Shown: one piece after another, positions 21,842 to 33,478 of the stretch
Numbering within the stretch: position 1 is the first letter of the stretch
Layout: every line of letters begins with the position of its first letter
From: Cotesia glomerata
Taxonomy: Eukaryota > Arthropoda > Insecta > Hymenoptera > Braconidae
DNA: 64,000 nucleotides
NCBI RefSeq assembly: GCF_020080835.1
Contig: NC_058162.1
Span: 24,893,885 to 24,957,884, forward strand
Direction: 5' to 3'
Notes under the pieces: generated by a model
What the model was told of the DNA's origin: nothing
What the model saw: the letters and a program-made list of their open reading frames with translations, nothing else
Databases searched by the model: none
Translations under genes and position numbers: made by a program

Positions 21842-22229
21842 TAGTTTAAAAACTAAAAACACGCTTTTTATAGAAAACCAAATTAAAAATAGAAAATAAA
21901 TTTAAATTAAGAATAGTGTTAAAAATTTCAATAAATATAAATTAATAATAGTGTAAATAAAAAATGTATTTTATTTTAAAAAGCGTGGGGTGCTTTTTAA
22001 GATATTATCAAAATGATAATCACTCTACTCATATCTGTCAATAAAATATTTATAACTATTGACACCATGCACCTCACGCTTTTTTTAAAATAAAATACAT
22101 TTTTTTTATTTACACTATTATTAATTTATATTTATTGAAATTTTTAACACTATTCTTAATTTAAATTTATTTTCTATTTTTTAGTTTGGTTTTCTATAAA
22201 AAGCGTGTTTTTAGTTTTTTTAAACTATT
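21842..22229. repeat. ~390-bp palindrome with ~155-bp arms
   Basis: 'agtttaaaaactaaaaacac' on the left is mirrored by 'gtgtttttagtttttttaaact' on the right (one extra T); inner arm ends are 'aaaaagcgtggggtgc' and 'gcacctcacgcttttt'. The loop is about 70 bp. Foldback/MITE-like. Confidence 0.85.
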
Positions 22230-23165
22230 ATTTATCTTTTCATATATTTAAATTTATAGTTTTTATTTTTTACTTCAGTAACATCTACATTTATTTACTT
22301 TTTTGCACGACTCATGATGCGAAGCATCAGAGAGTGCTTTACGATCGAAAAATTGTTTTCGCCTCATTTTGGCGGCTATTTTTATTATTATAGCCTTGTT
22401 AGTTCACAGAATCAAGATATTTTGCATACTATTGTCGAGATAATTTAATGGAGATTAATTTCATACTTTTTAAAAATTGATTTACTGCAATAGAATTGGA
22501 AAAAAACACCAAAATAGGTCAAAAAATTTTCCTGTCCGTCATGTGTGAAACCCGAAAACACTGTAACTTGTGAAAAAATCCATTATTTGAGTTAAATTTT
22601 TTTTTAAAAAATTCTAATCGACGATTGTAGGTCACTGAATGCGAATGATTAATTAATTCAGTGTCGTTTAATTGCAATTAATAAAAAGACCATTCGGCAG
22701 CCGAAATGGAAGTAGATTTCATCATGAATAGAAAAAAATATAACGAAGATTGTATACAGAACTAGGGCTTTTAACTTATATGCAATCGACAAAAATATAT
22801 ATCGACGGACAAATACTAAAACCAGTGCAATAGCAAATTTCATAATTGGCATAGGGGAATGGGGCATAATTTTTAGACTACACATATGACATGGTACTCA
22901 CATTAAAGCTTATTTAAAGAGCTTTCGGATGCAATTCAGAATTGCAATAAGTTATCCCATTCAAAAGTTATTCGAGTTCGAAAGTGAAGAAATATGAATT
23001 TTTATGATTTTCAAAATTTTGAAATCCTGGTATTTCTAAATTACTTGACCGATTAAGCTCATCTTCGAACTTGACTTTGGTATTTATCTGTAGAATAAGT
23101 ATGTTGAGTTTGGTAGAGATCCGTTGTAAATTGGCGACGCTATCGTCCTGACAAGCCGCGTTATA
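22230..23165. other. Intergenic sequence, nothing recognised
   Basis: Short frames at 22658-22885 and 22205-22393 have no family resemblance. A small hairpin 'gatgcgaagcatc' lies near 22317. Confidence 0.45.
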
Positions 23166-23169
23166 TCCC

Positions 23170-23170
<1 letters not shown>

Positions 23171-23250
<80 letters not shown>

Positions 23251-23253
23251 CAT
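23171..23253. repeat. (TA)n microsatellite
   Basis: About 80 bp of nearly pure TA, between GR-B's 3' end and GR-C's upstream region. Confidence 0.95.
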
Positions 23254-23851
23254 ATATATATAAACTTTTGAACCATATGCATTTTCTGAATTCGCTTGAC
23301 GAGCTGAGTCGAAATATAGCAAAATTTTTCAAAAGTTCCGTCATGAGGACCAATGCAATAGTTAGATTTCTATGAAATCTACTAAAAAACGAAAACTACA
23401 AGACTGTATATCTATATATATCCATGTAAAATTAACATGGATGGTGATATATCTATATCTATAGATATTATGTACATTTTATTCCACCAGGGGCGCTTGT
23501 GCAGTACCTTCCTACTACAGCTGTTTTTTCGGCAATTAATTTTGAACGACTTAAGTTTTTTTTTTTTTTTTATATTTCATAATTAAATGAACATTATGAG
23601 TCGTGCACTTTTGGATTTTCCAAACTTTTCATATTTTAAGTAATGATTTCTTCATTAGAAAAACTTATGCGATAAATCAATAATATTTTCAACAAATTTG
23701 CAATAAAAAGTGATTAAATGACACAATTATGAAAGAAATATTAACACTTTTTTCATATCTTTTCACAAAACACTTAATAATTCAAATTTTGTACGGAAAT
23801 TATTCTAAAAAACTTCAATAGAAAAAAATTGACAAAAATCGTAGTTATAAA
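23254..23851. other. 3' flank of GR-B, AT-rich
   Basis: No coding signal. A small hairpin 'ccatgtaaaattaacatgg' lies at about 23421-23440. AATAAA-like polyadenylation signals for GR-B on the minus strand are plausible but not assigned. Confidence 0.4.
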
Positions 23852-24237
23852 TTAATGAGAGATTGAACTACTGCCAAATTGAACAGCAATGACAAGGTAC
23901 ATTGCAATGGTACCCGTAGTCTGAAAAAAAAAAAAAAAAAAATGAAAATAGTGTCTAGAGAAGAAATATCAATACTTTTTAAAGTAAAAAAGTTAAAAAA
24001 TTTACTTACTATCCCTAAAAGCGTACGGTCTAAGGGTAAGATGTCACATGCTGTTAAATTAATTTCCAAATGAGAGAGATCATTCGAGAAGAATAATAAC
24101 TGGAATAATATAATTTAATAAAATTTATCCTACTGAAAGAATTTATTTATCCTTATAAAAGATACCTTCTTCATAATTTTTTCATCCATTGTATTTTTAT
24201 CAGTCAGTAAAGTTATAGTCTTCGCCAGTTTGCAATT
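23852..24237 (-). CDS. Gustatory receptor GR-B, exons 2-4
   Basis: Exon 2 is 24237-24166 (24 codons, NCKLAKTITLLTDKNTMDEK...), exon 3 is 24099-24010 (30 codons, ...LTACDILPLDRTLLGI), and exon 4 is 23920-23852 (22 codons plus TAA, TTGTIAMYLVIAVQF...). All introns are phase 0 with AG/GT borders. MYLVIAVQF is the TM7 signature with M in place of the usual T. Confidence 0.9.
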
Positions 24238-24616
24238 CTAAGAAGAAAAAAAATATACAGTGTAATAATTAATAATTAATATCGAAATAAAAATTTATAT
24301 ATAAAAAAATTATTTATTTAAAGTTTCTTCTGATCCTTTTTTCTTTATTAAATATTTTCTAAACTGATTTTAAAAAAAGAATAAATTTTTAACGTAAAAA
24401 AAAAACAACATAATTTGTTGTGACGTCATTATACCTGTTTGACGTTAGATGGCGTTGCGCATCGGATAGAATACTACGTCACTACCGTTTGAATTTAAAT
24501 TTGAAAAAACAATTTTAAAATTACTTTTTAAAATGAATTTTCTCAATTTCTTTTATAATTTCTTTCAATAACTTCCGCTTAATTTCAGAAAAACAATAAA
24601 ATTACAAAATATGCAT

Positions 24617-25347
24617 ACTGAGAGAACAATTTATTTGAATCAAATGAGACTCGTTTATTATAAAGAAATCTCTTATTTAAATACTACCGACTAATACTTA
24701 TTTGACACAATTAAATGAATTTATTTGAGACAAAGATATGGTTTCAGTATATGTATTTAAATGAAATAGTTATTTGTTTGTAGAACAAATATTTCTTCAA
24801 TACTTTAAAATCATTTATTTCAGTCAAATCAAATTTGTTAACTATAAACAAATGTGATATTTGAATGTCGATAAAGAAATCATGCTCTGTAATATTGTAA
24901 ATAATATCTGACCTATTTTTAGGGTTATGAAAGTTTATTCATATAATTTATATTGGGTTATCTTCTAATAAACTAAAATTATGAGATCCGAGTTGGATTT
25001 TTATAGTTTTTTTTCCATTGTAAAATTCATTAAAAATTTATGTATTTATACAAAATTACTCAATTTTAACAGGCAACAATAAAGGTATTAAAATTACGAT
25101 AACTCAAATAGCGACAGTAGCGACACAAACGTCTTATGATTTATTTCAAACGAGATTTGTTAACTATTAACAAATCTTATTTGAATGAAATAAATCGGCG
25201 AATTCAATCAAATAAACCAAAACAAAATATTATTTGGTTGAAAGTAATCCAAATTTAAATCAAACAAATTTGTTTATATTAAATACGTATTTTTAAGTTA
25301 TTTTAAATAAATCAAAGAATTTAAATCAAACAAACTGTTTTCTCAGT
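24617..25347. mobile_element. TIR element in GR-B intron 1
   Basis: The ends ACTGAGAGAACAATTTATTTG and, inverted, ACTGAGAAAACAGTTTGTTTG form a ~22-bp TIR. The inside has repeated 'atttgaatcaaa' and 'caaataaa' motifs. It is 731 bp and non-coding; the target duplication is unclear. Confidence 0.7.
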
Positions 25348-25382
25348 GCAATTTCTCTATTGAAAAAGAAGAAAAAAATTAG

Positions 25383-26222
25383 GAAAACGGTTGACCCTGA
25401 AGGCCATCCCTGCAACTTCCCGCTAATTCCATACTTAGGCGCTTAAAATTGCACCAATGACGTTTTTGAGCTCTTCGAGCTTAAAAATACAATTTATGGG
25501 TTATTTTGAGCTCTCCGAGCTCAAAGAGATTGCTTTCCTATGCTTTAAAGCTCTTCGAGCTCAAAAGTCTAATAGAGATTTGATAAGACACTATTTTTTG
25601 AATTTTTAAACCGCAATAACTTTTGAATGAATAAACCGATTTTTACGCGGTTAGAAGCATTCGACGCAGTTTTTCAAGCCTCACAAAGAATCTCAAATTT
25701 TGAATTGATGGCGCTAGGAATTTCGGAGTTATTCTGAAAAAACACTTTTTTCAGTTTTCTTTCGTTCACGATATCTCTCGAACGAATCAACCGATTTTGA
25801 CCGGGCTGGTAGCGATCGACGTGATTTTTTGAGGTTAAGATCTGATTAGTTTTTGGAATTGAACCTTTAAGTCGTTTAAAAGTTATTCCAAAAAAACCAC
25901 ATTTGAAAAAAATTTTTTTTTCAGTTTTTTTACGATTTCTCAAAATCTATTGATCTGAATCGGTCCAAATAGTTTTCAAAATCTAAGTTTGATCAAGCCC
26001 TTTCGAATGGCACCAACCGCGATGAAATCGGTCAAGCCGTTCAAAAGTTATAACACACACACATACATACAGACACCGTGACAACCTCGCGGGGATAGTC
26101 AGGGAAGCTTCCTGTGACCTTCAAACGTCGAGATCTGATGAAAACTCGATTTTTGCAAAACGGGGTGAAAACAATAACTTCCCGATTTTTGAAAATCTTC
26201 GATTTTCTTAGCGGGTAGTTAA
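25383..26222 (-). mobile_element. TE-C copy in GR-B intron 1
   Basis: A near-complete copy from 'cggttgaccctgaaggccat' through GAGCTC hairpins (25465-25565) to 'cttagcgggtagtt'. Its CA tract has shrunk to a few units (about 26053-26064). Confidence 0.9.
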
Positions 26223-26245
26223 AAAATATCTGTTTGATATCTCAC

Positions 26246-27190
26246 CTGTTTTTTAATTGTCGTAACACTGGAAGTAAAAACCAGAAAAACAAATACGATC
26301 CAAATTAAACGCAGTATCACTACGAGCCATGATACGTAAAAACCTTTAACTTTCAACAACGTCAAAATACAAAGGTATACGCAATAAATAACCCTTTCAG
26401 CGAAGCACAAAATCGTTATCAAAATAGGAACTCCGTAAAAGTCAGCAGCATCATGGCACATCCCGTAAAGTTCGATATACGTAGACTTAAGGTTATCTAT
26501 ATTGTAGAGAATTGATTCGCGTGTTAGAACTTTTTGAGTAACTGAAAAGATTTGCGGGTAATTATCATTGCTTTTTGCCAGACTAAATTTAGAAATAATT
26601 AAATCAATGCTTCTAAATTTGTTTTCAACCATATTAAGCAGCATTGCGTATTGGATCATAACACCTCCCCCGATGACCGTAGGCAAATTTTCAAAAAAAA
26701 CTCGATGTGCTGGGAAGTTCCAAACGTCCACTATTATAATGCACCAGATAGTTGCCAATAAATTAATAACGAAGATAACATCGTTAGTGTAGTCGTATTT
26801 CAATTTGTGATTTTCGCACTTTTGTAGCAGCTTGTCGACAAACTTGAACCGATTGTAAATGTTTATGAGTTTCTTTTGTCGAATTATGTAAAGCAACGGA
26901 ATCACACTAGCGCACAATATTGTAATAAATAAAACTTCCACCATTATTAATGGCATGAGCTTTCCAGGGTAATCATCGGATAGTGATCCACTAAATAGTT
27001 CACAGATACCGAGAACGATTAGAAGAAATATCAGCAGAACATTATAGTATGCCCCGACATATGAAACATTTAACAAATCCTCTTGCTTGCTACTAACTTC
27101 CCACGGTGCTAATCCGAGGGTTTTGCACGAAATTCGTTGAAGATATTTGTAAACTTGATGAAAAGCTGAATTATTGCGAGTATTCTTCAT
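26246..27190 (-). CDS. Gustatory receptor GR-B, exon 1
   Basis: 945 bp, 315 codons, starting MKNTRNNSAFHQVYKYLQ. Hydrophobic segments lie at about residues 44-66, 78-102, 138-156, 160-187, 252-278 and 282-308, with TM7 in exon 4. LGLAPWEVSS (about 25-34), YIIRQKKLINIYNRFK after TM2 and 'YIELYGMCHDAADFYGVPI' before TM5 match the paralogues. It ends TTIKKQ at donor GTGAGA. Joined to exons 2-4 the product is 391 aa, intact. It is closest to pseudogene GR-A, next to it. By family knowledge it is a gustatory ion channel; ligand unknown. Confidence 0.93.
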
Positions 27191-27419
27191 TGTTGATATT
27201 TGCTGGGTCTTTTATTCAGTAGCTTCACCAAATATGTTGTCGCAATAGATCAATATTGACTCGTTCTGTGCGAATGTTCTGTCACAAATGCAACTGTGAA
27301 ATTATCAGCACGTTATTGCTGTTTGGTTCTTTATCTTGATTTTTTTTCCGCAATTATTTTTATGCATATTTTACTTCTCTTTGCTAATTATTGATATGCA
27401 TATTTCAATTCTGCTGCTT

Positions 27420-28669
27420 TATGACCCAAATTTTACTTTTTGTATTTGAGTATTTTAGTTTATTTTTTTATTAATTACTTAAAAATTAATAGAAACAATT
27501 ATTGTTATTAGTGCGGCGTTTATTATTTAATTATTGTATTTATTTAGTTAATAATTTTATATTATTGTTACCGAAGGTATGATTAAATTAAGAAAATAAG
27601 CGTGTGAGAAATTATTACGAAGCCGAGCGAATTAATTGTAAAAGAAATTAAAAGACTGGGAAAATTATTCTAAGTTCCGAACAAGATTTAGTATGGGAAA
27701 GTGATGAATGGATATAAAATGAAAGAAATGACGATTATTATTTTGTAAGAAATAAATTAGGTAAGCGAAAATTTTATAAGTCCCGAGGACAATTTAGTAT
27801 GGAAAAATCAACGAATGGATATATAATGAAGGAAATTGCGATTAAAATCATAAAGAATTGTGAATTTGACGAAACGAATGGATAGAGAATGAAGAAAATT
27901 GCGATTAAAATAATAAAGAATTGAGTTTCGAAAATAAAAACTTAGAATTTGGCAAAACGAATGGATAGAAAATGAAGGAAATTACGACTAAAATAATAAA
28001 TAATTATTTTTGAATGCTAGTTCGAGGGCACCGGACAGGTGTCTAAAACGACCCTTCCGGTTAGTTACAAGAGAGTTGGGGGAAAAATGATAAACGCCAA
28101 AATTTGGCTCGATAAAGCAAGCAGTTCTTTCTCGGGAGAATTACTCGGGCGAATACTCTTCACCAAGTAATTTCAGAGGATGATACTCTACCTGGAGTCT
28201 GACCAAGGCCCAGATAAGTATCATGAACCGACCGGATGAAAGTGCTTCTCCCCGTGCCGAAGCCTTCAGCTGAGGTACGGTAGGTGATCATAAGCCGTGT
28301 AGGTGGGGGCGAAGAGGACACTCTCCATTCGCTCTCGGGGTAGAGGTTTAGGCCCAGGGGTGACGGCTAGTCTCCTGGGGAAGGGGGGAACCAGCTCTTG
28401 ACAGTTAGTTCGCGATTTTGAACCGCGAATAATGTGTGAAAAGAGTGTTCTAATATATTGTTTATATTGTTTATATCGTTTATTAACATGATCAGGCCAA
28501 TAAAGAGGTTTTCCTTTTTCTTTGATTTATTTAAAATAAAGTGTTTTGTTTATATTTTGTTATTGATAATGTAATCCCCGTTTATGACCCTGGACTCCGG
28601 CGAGCAAATTTCGAGCCGGGGACAAATAAATTATTTATTTTTATAATTTTTGAAAACGTGGACGTTACA
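27420..28669 (-). mobile_element. Solo-LTR-like element copy 3
   Basis: It runs TATGACCC...CGTTACA, with GCTT at 27416-27419 and 28670-28673. It lies between the start of GR-B and the 3' end of GR-A. Compared with copy 2 it is slightly shorter and keeps the 'tggatagagaatgaag' internal repeats. Confidence 0.75.
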
Positions 28670-29187
28670 GCTTTATTATACATAGAAAAAACAATTTGTA
28701 AAGTAGTAGGAGTAATAGTATTCAAAATTTTTGTATGTTGAAATTGCATCTTGAAGTTGTGAAGAAAACCATGGTGATTGAAATGAATTTTAAAAAATTG
28801 TTTAGTTTGATTGCATTTAATAATTCAAAAGTGCAAATTGTAAAGAAATGGCCAAATAAATTGTCACAGTACCCGTTGCCTAGAAAGTAACATAATGTAA
28901 AAGGATACTGGAGCATATTCAATCGGATGAATCAAAAATTGAATTTTGCTTACTATTCCTAAAAGCGAACGGTTTAATGGTATAATATCGCAGGCTGTTA
29001 ATACGATTTCTAATTCACTGAGTTCACTGGAAAAGCAGGACAACTGCAATAAAATGATTTTTAGTAGATTAGAAATTTTATTGTGTGTATCATAACCTGA
29101 TAGGCTTGTTTTGTCAACTAGAGAAGAAAAATAACCAAAAAGTTTAATGGAAATATTTTAAAGTATGTGACTAAAATTTATTATTTT

Positions 29188-29353
29188 TAACTTCCCGCTA
29201 AGAAAATTGAAAATTTTCAAAAATCGGGAAGTTATTGGTTTTACCCCGTTTTTCGAAAATCGAGTTTTCATCAGATCTCGACGTTTTGAGATCCTAGGAA
29301 GCTTTCCTGACTATTCCCGCGAGGGTGTCACTATGTCTGTATGTATGTATGTA

Positions 29354-29434
<81 letters not shown>

Positions 29435-30120
29435 ATGTAAACCTCTTATAACTTTTGAACGGTTGAACCAATTTCATCGCGGTTGGTGCCATTCGAAAGG
29501 GCTTTGCCAAACTTAGATTTTCTGTTAATTTGAACCGATTCAGACCGATAGATTTTGAGAAATTTGGAGAAATCTAAAAAAAAGTAGGAAAAAAAATTTT
29601 TTCTGAAGTGGTTTTTTTGGGATAACTTTTAAACGGCTCAACCGATCGATTCCAAAAACTATTCAGCTCTCAACCTTGAAAAACCACGTCGATCGCCGCC
29701 AATCCGGCCAAAATCGGTTGATTCGTTCGAGAGATATCGTGAACGAAAGAAAACCGAAAAAAGTGTTTTTTCAGAGTTACCCCGAAATTTCTAGTTTGAC
29801 CAATTGAAACTTAGAAATTATTTATAAGGATTAAAAAACTACGTAGAATGCCGCCAACCGCGTAAAAATCGGTTTCTTCATTCAAAAGTTATTGCGGTAT
29901 GAACATTCAAAAAATAGTGTTCTATGAAACTTCTATCAGACTTTTGAGCTCAAAAAGCTCAAAAGCATAGAAAAAGTATCTTTTTGAGCTCGGAGAGCTT
30001 AAAACAACACACAGATTGTACTTTTGAGCTCGAAGAGCTCAAAAAAGTTGCCAGGTATTAACGGAATTAGCGGGAAGTTGCAGGGATGGCCTTTAGGGTC
30101 AACCGTTTTCCTAATTTTTT
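29188..30120 (+). mobile_element. TE-C copy in GR-A intron 2
   Basis: Full-length: 'taacttcccgctaagaaaat' end, (TG)n at 29358-29430, three GAGCTC hairpins (29945-30045), and end 'gcagggatggcctttagggt'. It is very similar to the copy at 47541-48472. Confidence 0.95.
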
Positions 30121-31059
30121 TTAAATTAATTCCGTTCAAGTTCATACTGTTTAAATAATTGCTTATGAGTGTGTAAGTATTACTGTTGTTGCATATCTTA
30201 CCTTTTCGACAACTTTATCATCCAGTGTACTTTGATCAACTAGGGAACATATAGTCCTCGCCAGCTTGCGGTTCTGAAAACAAATTCAATTATTTGTTCG
30301 CACACTATCTTTAAATCATCCCGATAAAAAAAAACAATATTCATAAAGTGTAAATTTAACAAATTTTTCCGTACCTGTTTTTTCATTTCAGTTGTGCTTG
30401 AAGTGAAAACTTCAAACAGAAAAACGAAATCCAACAACGTATCATATAGGAGCGTAATTCGCTTCATAGTAAACTACTGACAAGATTACTAGATATAGAG
30501 TGATCACTCTTACACCACAACACAAAATCACAATTATAATGGGAATTCCATAGAAGTAAGCCGCGTTATAGCACATTTCGTACAGTTCCATATATGCTTT
30601 TTGGAGATTCTCTATATTGTACAGAATTGATTCCCGAAATTAAGACTCATAAGTTACTGACATCATTTGCGGGCCGACTACACTCATTTTTGGCTCACTA
30701 ATCTTCAAAATAACGGAATTTATGCTCTTAAATCTGCTTTCGATTTTATTGAGCAGGATTGCATACTGGATCATTACACTTCCCCCAATTACACTCGGAA
30801 AACTTTCAAACAATACTCTATCCGGGGCATAATAACACATATCCAAAATCACCACCAAAAAAACAATTGTTACAAAATTTACACAGAATATAACATCATT
30901 AGTGCAATCGCGTCTCAACTCATAATCAGTGCACTTTTTTAAGATTCCGTTGACTTTTTTAAATCGATTATAAACACTTATTAGTCGCTTTTGTCGAATT
31001 ATATAATACAGCGGAATCAAAATTAAAGATAGCAGTGAAACGAATATAATCCTTTTTAT

Positions 31060-32082
31060 CCACAGATTCGGTAGAATCTGGCGCCAAGTTCCGTTCAAAT
31101 CTGCTGTAAACGGAGCGCCAGACTACCGACTGTGTATACTGTAAGCAGAACGGTATTTCGAGGTTGCAAAATTTTATTTAATTCTACGGTACTTTTTTTT
31201 CCTAAATTGTATATTATAACAGTAATTCATACTTTATTTGACTGTTATTAATTAATTATATTCACTTATAACAATTAATCTACTTGAAATTATTAAATTT
31301 AATCAGCACAAACTATAGCAACGCAAAAATTTCGATCCTGACTTTTTTTCGATGGGCAAAGTGATCTGCCACAGACTAAATAATTCGAGAATGCATAGTA
31401 ATCCTTCATTAGATGGGAAACTACAGTTAAAAATAGATATTTCACAGCTTGCATCTACGCCCGCCAGGGTGCGCTGGAATTATTTTTACATAAACTGTAG
31501 TTTCAAGGGGATAGTTTGCTATAAAAAATGCAACCAACGCGAGATTTAATTAAGTTGGTACCAATTGTAAATTTTTATTATAATTACAAAAAATACTGAA
31601 ATCCGAACAAAAACAGTTTCACTGTAAAAAAATCGCACCAAGTCCACGTTCATAAGACTATTAAGAAAAAAAAAATTTTTTTTTTTCTTTACAAAAAGAT
31701 ATAAAATAAAAAAATTAAAAAATCCAAGTAACCGATATGATTGTTTATGATTTTCGGAAATTAAAAAAAATTTTGTTACAAATTTAAAAATTAAAAAAAA
31801 AGTTTGGAACGTATTTAGTGTGCGTCATTGTGTATTTCAATTTTTTCAAATTTTGCAACCGCGCACACTAAATACGTTCCAAACTTTTTTTTCAATTTTT
31901 AAATTTGTAACAAAATTTTTTTTAATTTCCGAAAATCATAAACAATCATATCGGTTACTTGGATTTTTTAATTTTTTTATTTTATATATTTTTGTAAAGA
32001 AAAAAACAAATTTTTTTTTCTTAATAGTCTTATGAACGTGGACTTGGCGCGATTTTTTTACAGTAAAACTGTTTTTGTTCGG
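31060..32082 (-). mobile_element. PalTE copy b inside GR-A exon 1
   Basis: It runs CCACAGATTCGG...TTGTTCGG, flanked by AT at 31058-59 and 32083-84. Excision of the element plus one AT restores the receptor frame, showing the exact borders and a 2-bp duplication. Confidence 0.9.
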
Positions 32083-32559
32083 ATTACTATAAAACTAACT
32101 GCTGAAGAAAAAGTAGGAGGTGGATCATTGAACACTCCATGTAGACTCCATACCGACAAAACAATACAATATAAAATATTATAATATGACCCGATGAACG
32201 AAACACTGTATATATTATTGTCATCAACTGTCCAGGGGGATAATCCAATTATTTTGCATGTAATGCGTTGAAAAAATCTAAAACATTATTTACATTTTAA
32301 TTTTATTCTTGAAATTTTATTCAATTTGGAATTTATTTCTCCTATCATCCCTGCCAATTTTCTGCTACAATAACTCGACATTAACGTGTGTACTTCTCTA
32401 TGGTCCAATTGTGACTGGAAAAAGACGAGCACACGCGTGTTGTTTGCTTTTATATTTTTATTATTATTACTTTGTAATTATCGTTGAGTGTACTTCATTT
32501 CTATTAACGTTATTAGTTATAACTAACACGCTGCAACGTTTGTTTTACAAAACAATTTT

Positions 32560-33205
32560 TTTTTATTAAAACATTATTACCAACTTGTCAAATTCTACTT
32601 CTGAAAATAACTTGAAAATGCAAATAGCATTAAATTCTACCATCCGTTTCATCTTTAACTTAAAGCGTGATATTCATGTGACCCCTTACAGATGTAGACT
32701 AGGCTGGCTTTCTATCACAAGTCCTAGAACTTATTATTTAGCTAATTATTTTTATAAATTACTTTCTGTAAATAAAACTTATTATCTACGTAAAATGTTC
32801 ATAGAAGATGTTGAAATCAGACGATCAAATCGTTTAGCTACTAAGAAAAACAATGTAAACTTTAAAATACTTAACCTTGCAACCACTATCACTATGAAGA
32901 TGCATTTATAATTACTGCTATACGTCTGTGGCAATAACTTCCGTCTGATATTGTAAATGCGTCCAGTCTTGAAGTTTTCAAAAATAAAATTTTTGACTAT
33001 TTTTTCAATCTAGATGAATAAATAGGGTTTATAAATGTTTATAAGATTATAAGAGAAATCAAAATCATAATTATTTTATATAATTGCAATCAGAGTGCTT
33101 ATTATAATTGTAAAATTGTTGTTATTAATATTTTTAAATTTGTAATTAATTGTATTTTTTATTTTTACTTTGCCATCAGGCTTTGGCATAAATAAATAAA
33201 TTCTT
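32560..33205 (+). pseudogene. LINE 3'-terminal fragment
   Basis: Codons 32585-32911 read 'YRCRLGWLSITSPRTYYLANYFYKLL', the same region as 'YYKKLGWLKLDVRRDYFIACLFYKEI' in LINE-2, so it is the end of a related ORF2. A 3' untranslated region with 'aaataaataaattc' follows. It is 5'-truncated and frameshifted after 32911. Confidence 0.75.
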
Positions 33206-33289
33206 TTTAGAAAAAATATACAACTTCTTATATATAAGAAGATAAGGTTTAAAAATTCAAAAAATCTGAACGTTTATTAAAGTAAATTT

Positions 33290-33441
33290 TTAACTTCCCG
33301 CTAAGAAAATTGAAAATTTTCAAAAATCGGGAAGTTATTGTTTTCACCCCGTTTTGCAAAAATCGAGTTTTCATCAGATCTCGTCGAGACGTTTGAAGGT
33401 CACAGGAAGCTTTCCTGACTATCCCCGCGAGGTTGTCACTA

Positions 33442-33478
<37 letters not shown>

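Larger units (their letters stand above)
28817..32279 (-). pseudogene. Gustatory receptor GR-A, multiply disabled
   Basis: The homologous region starts at 32279 (RFFQRITCKIIGLSPW...), with no usable ATG upstream. Exon 1 is interrupted at 31060-32082 by PalTE copy b; removing it with one AT gives the frame ...SFIVIKRIIFVSL. There is an in-frame TAA near 30640 (VTYES-stop-FRESILYN) and a frameshift near 30470. The exon 1 donor is at 30375. Exon 2 (30273-30202, 24 codons), exon 3 (29043-28954, 30 codons, LTACDIIPLNRSLLGI) and exon 4 (28879-28817, IYLAISLQF) remain open with good splice sites, so decay began in exon 1. Confidence 0.9.

Noticed and set aside
22968..23353. Ile-Tyr repeat frames
   Set aside because: They are translations of the (TA)n tract.
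26219..27190. GRs being odorant receptors
   Set aside because: The last exon carries the TYhhhhhQF-like motif typical of gustatory receptors; the exon layout also fits GRs.
28541..28741. Short frames within the solo-LTR-like elements
   Set aside because: Not conserved as frames between the three copies and without protein resemblance.
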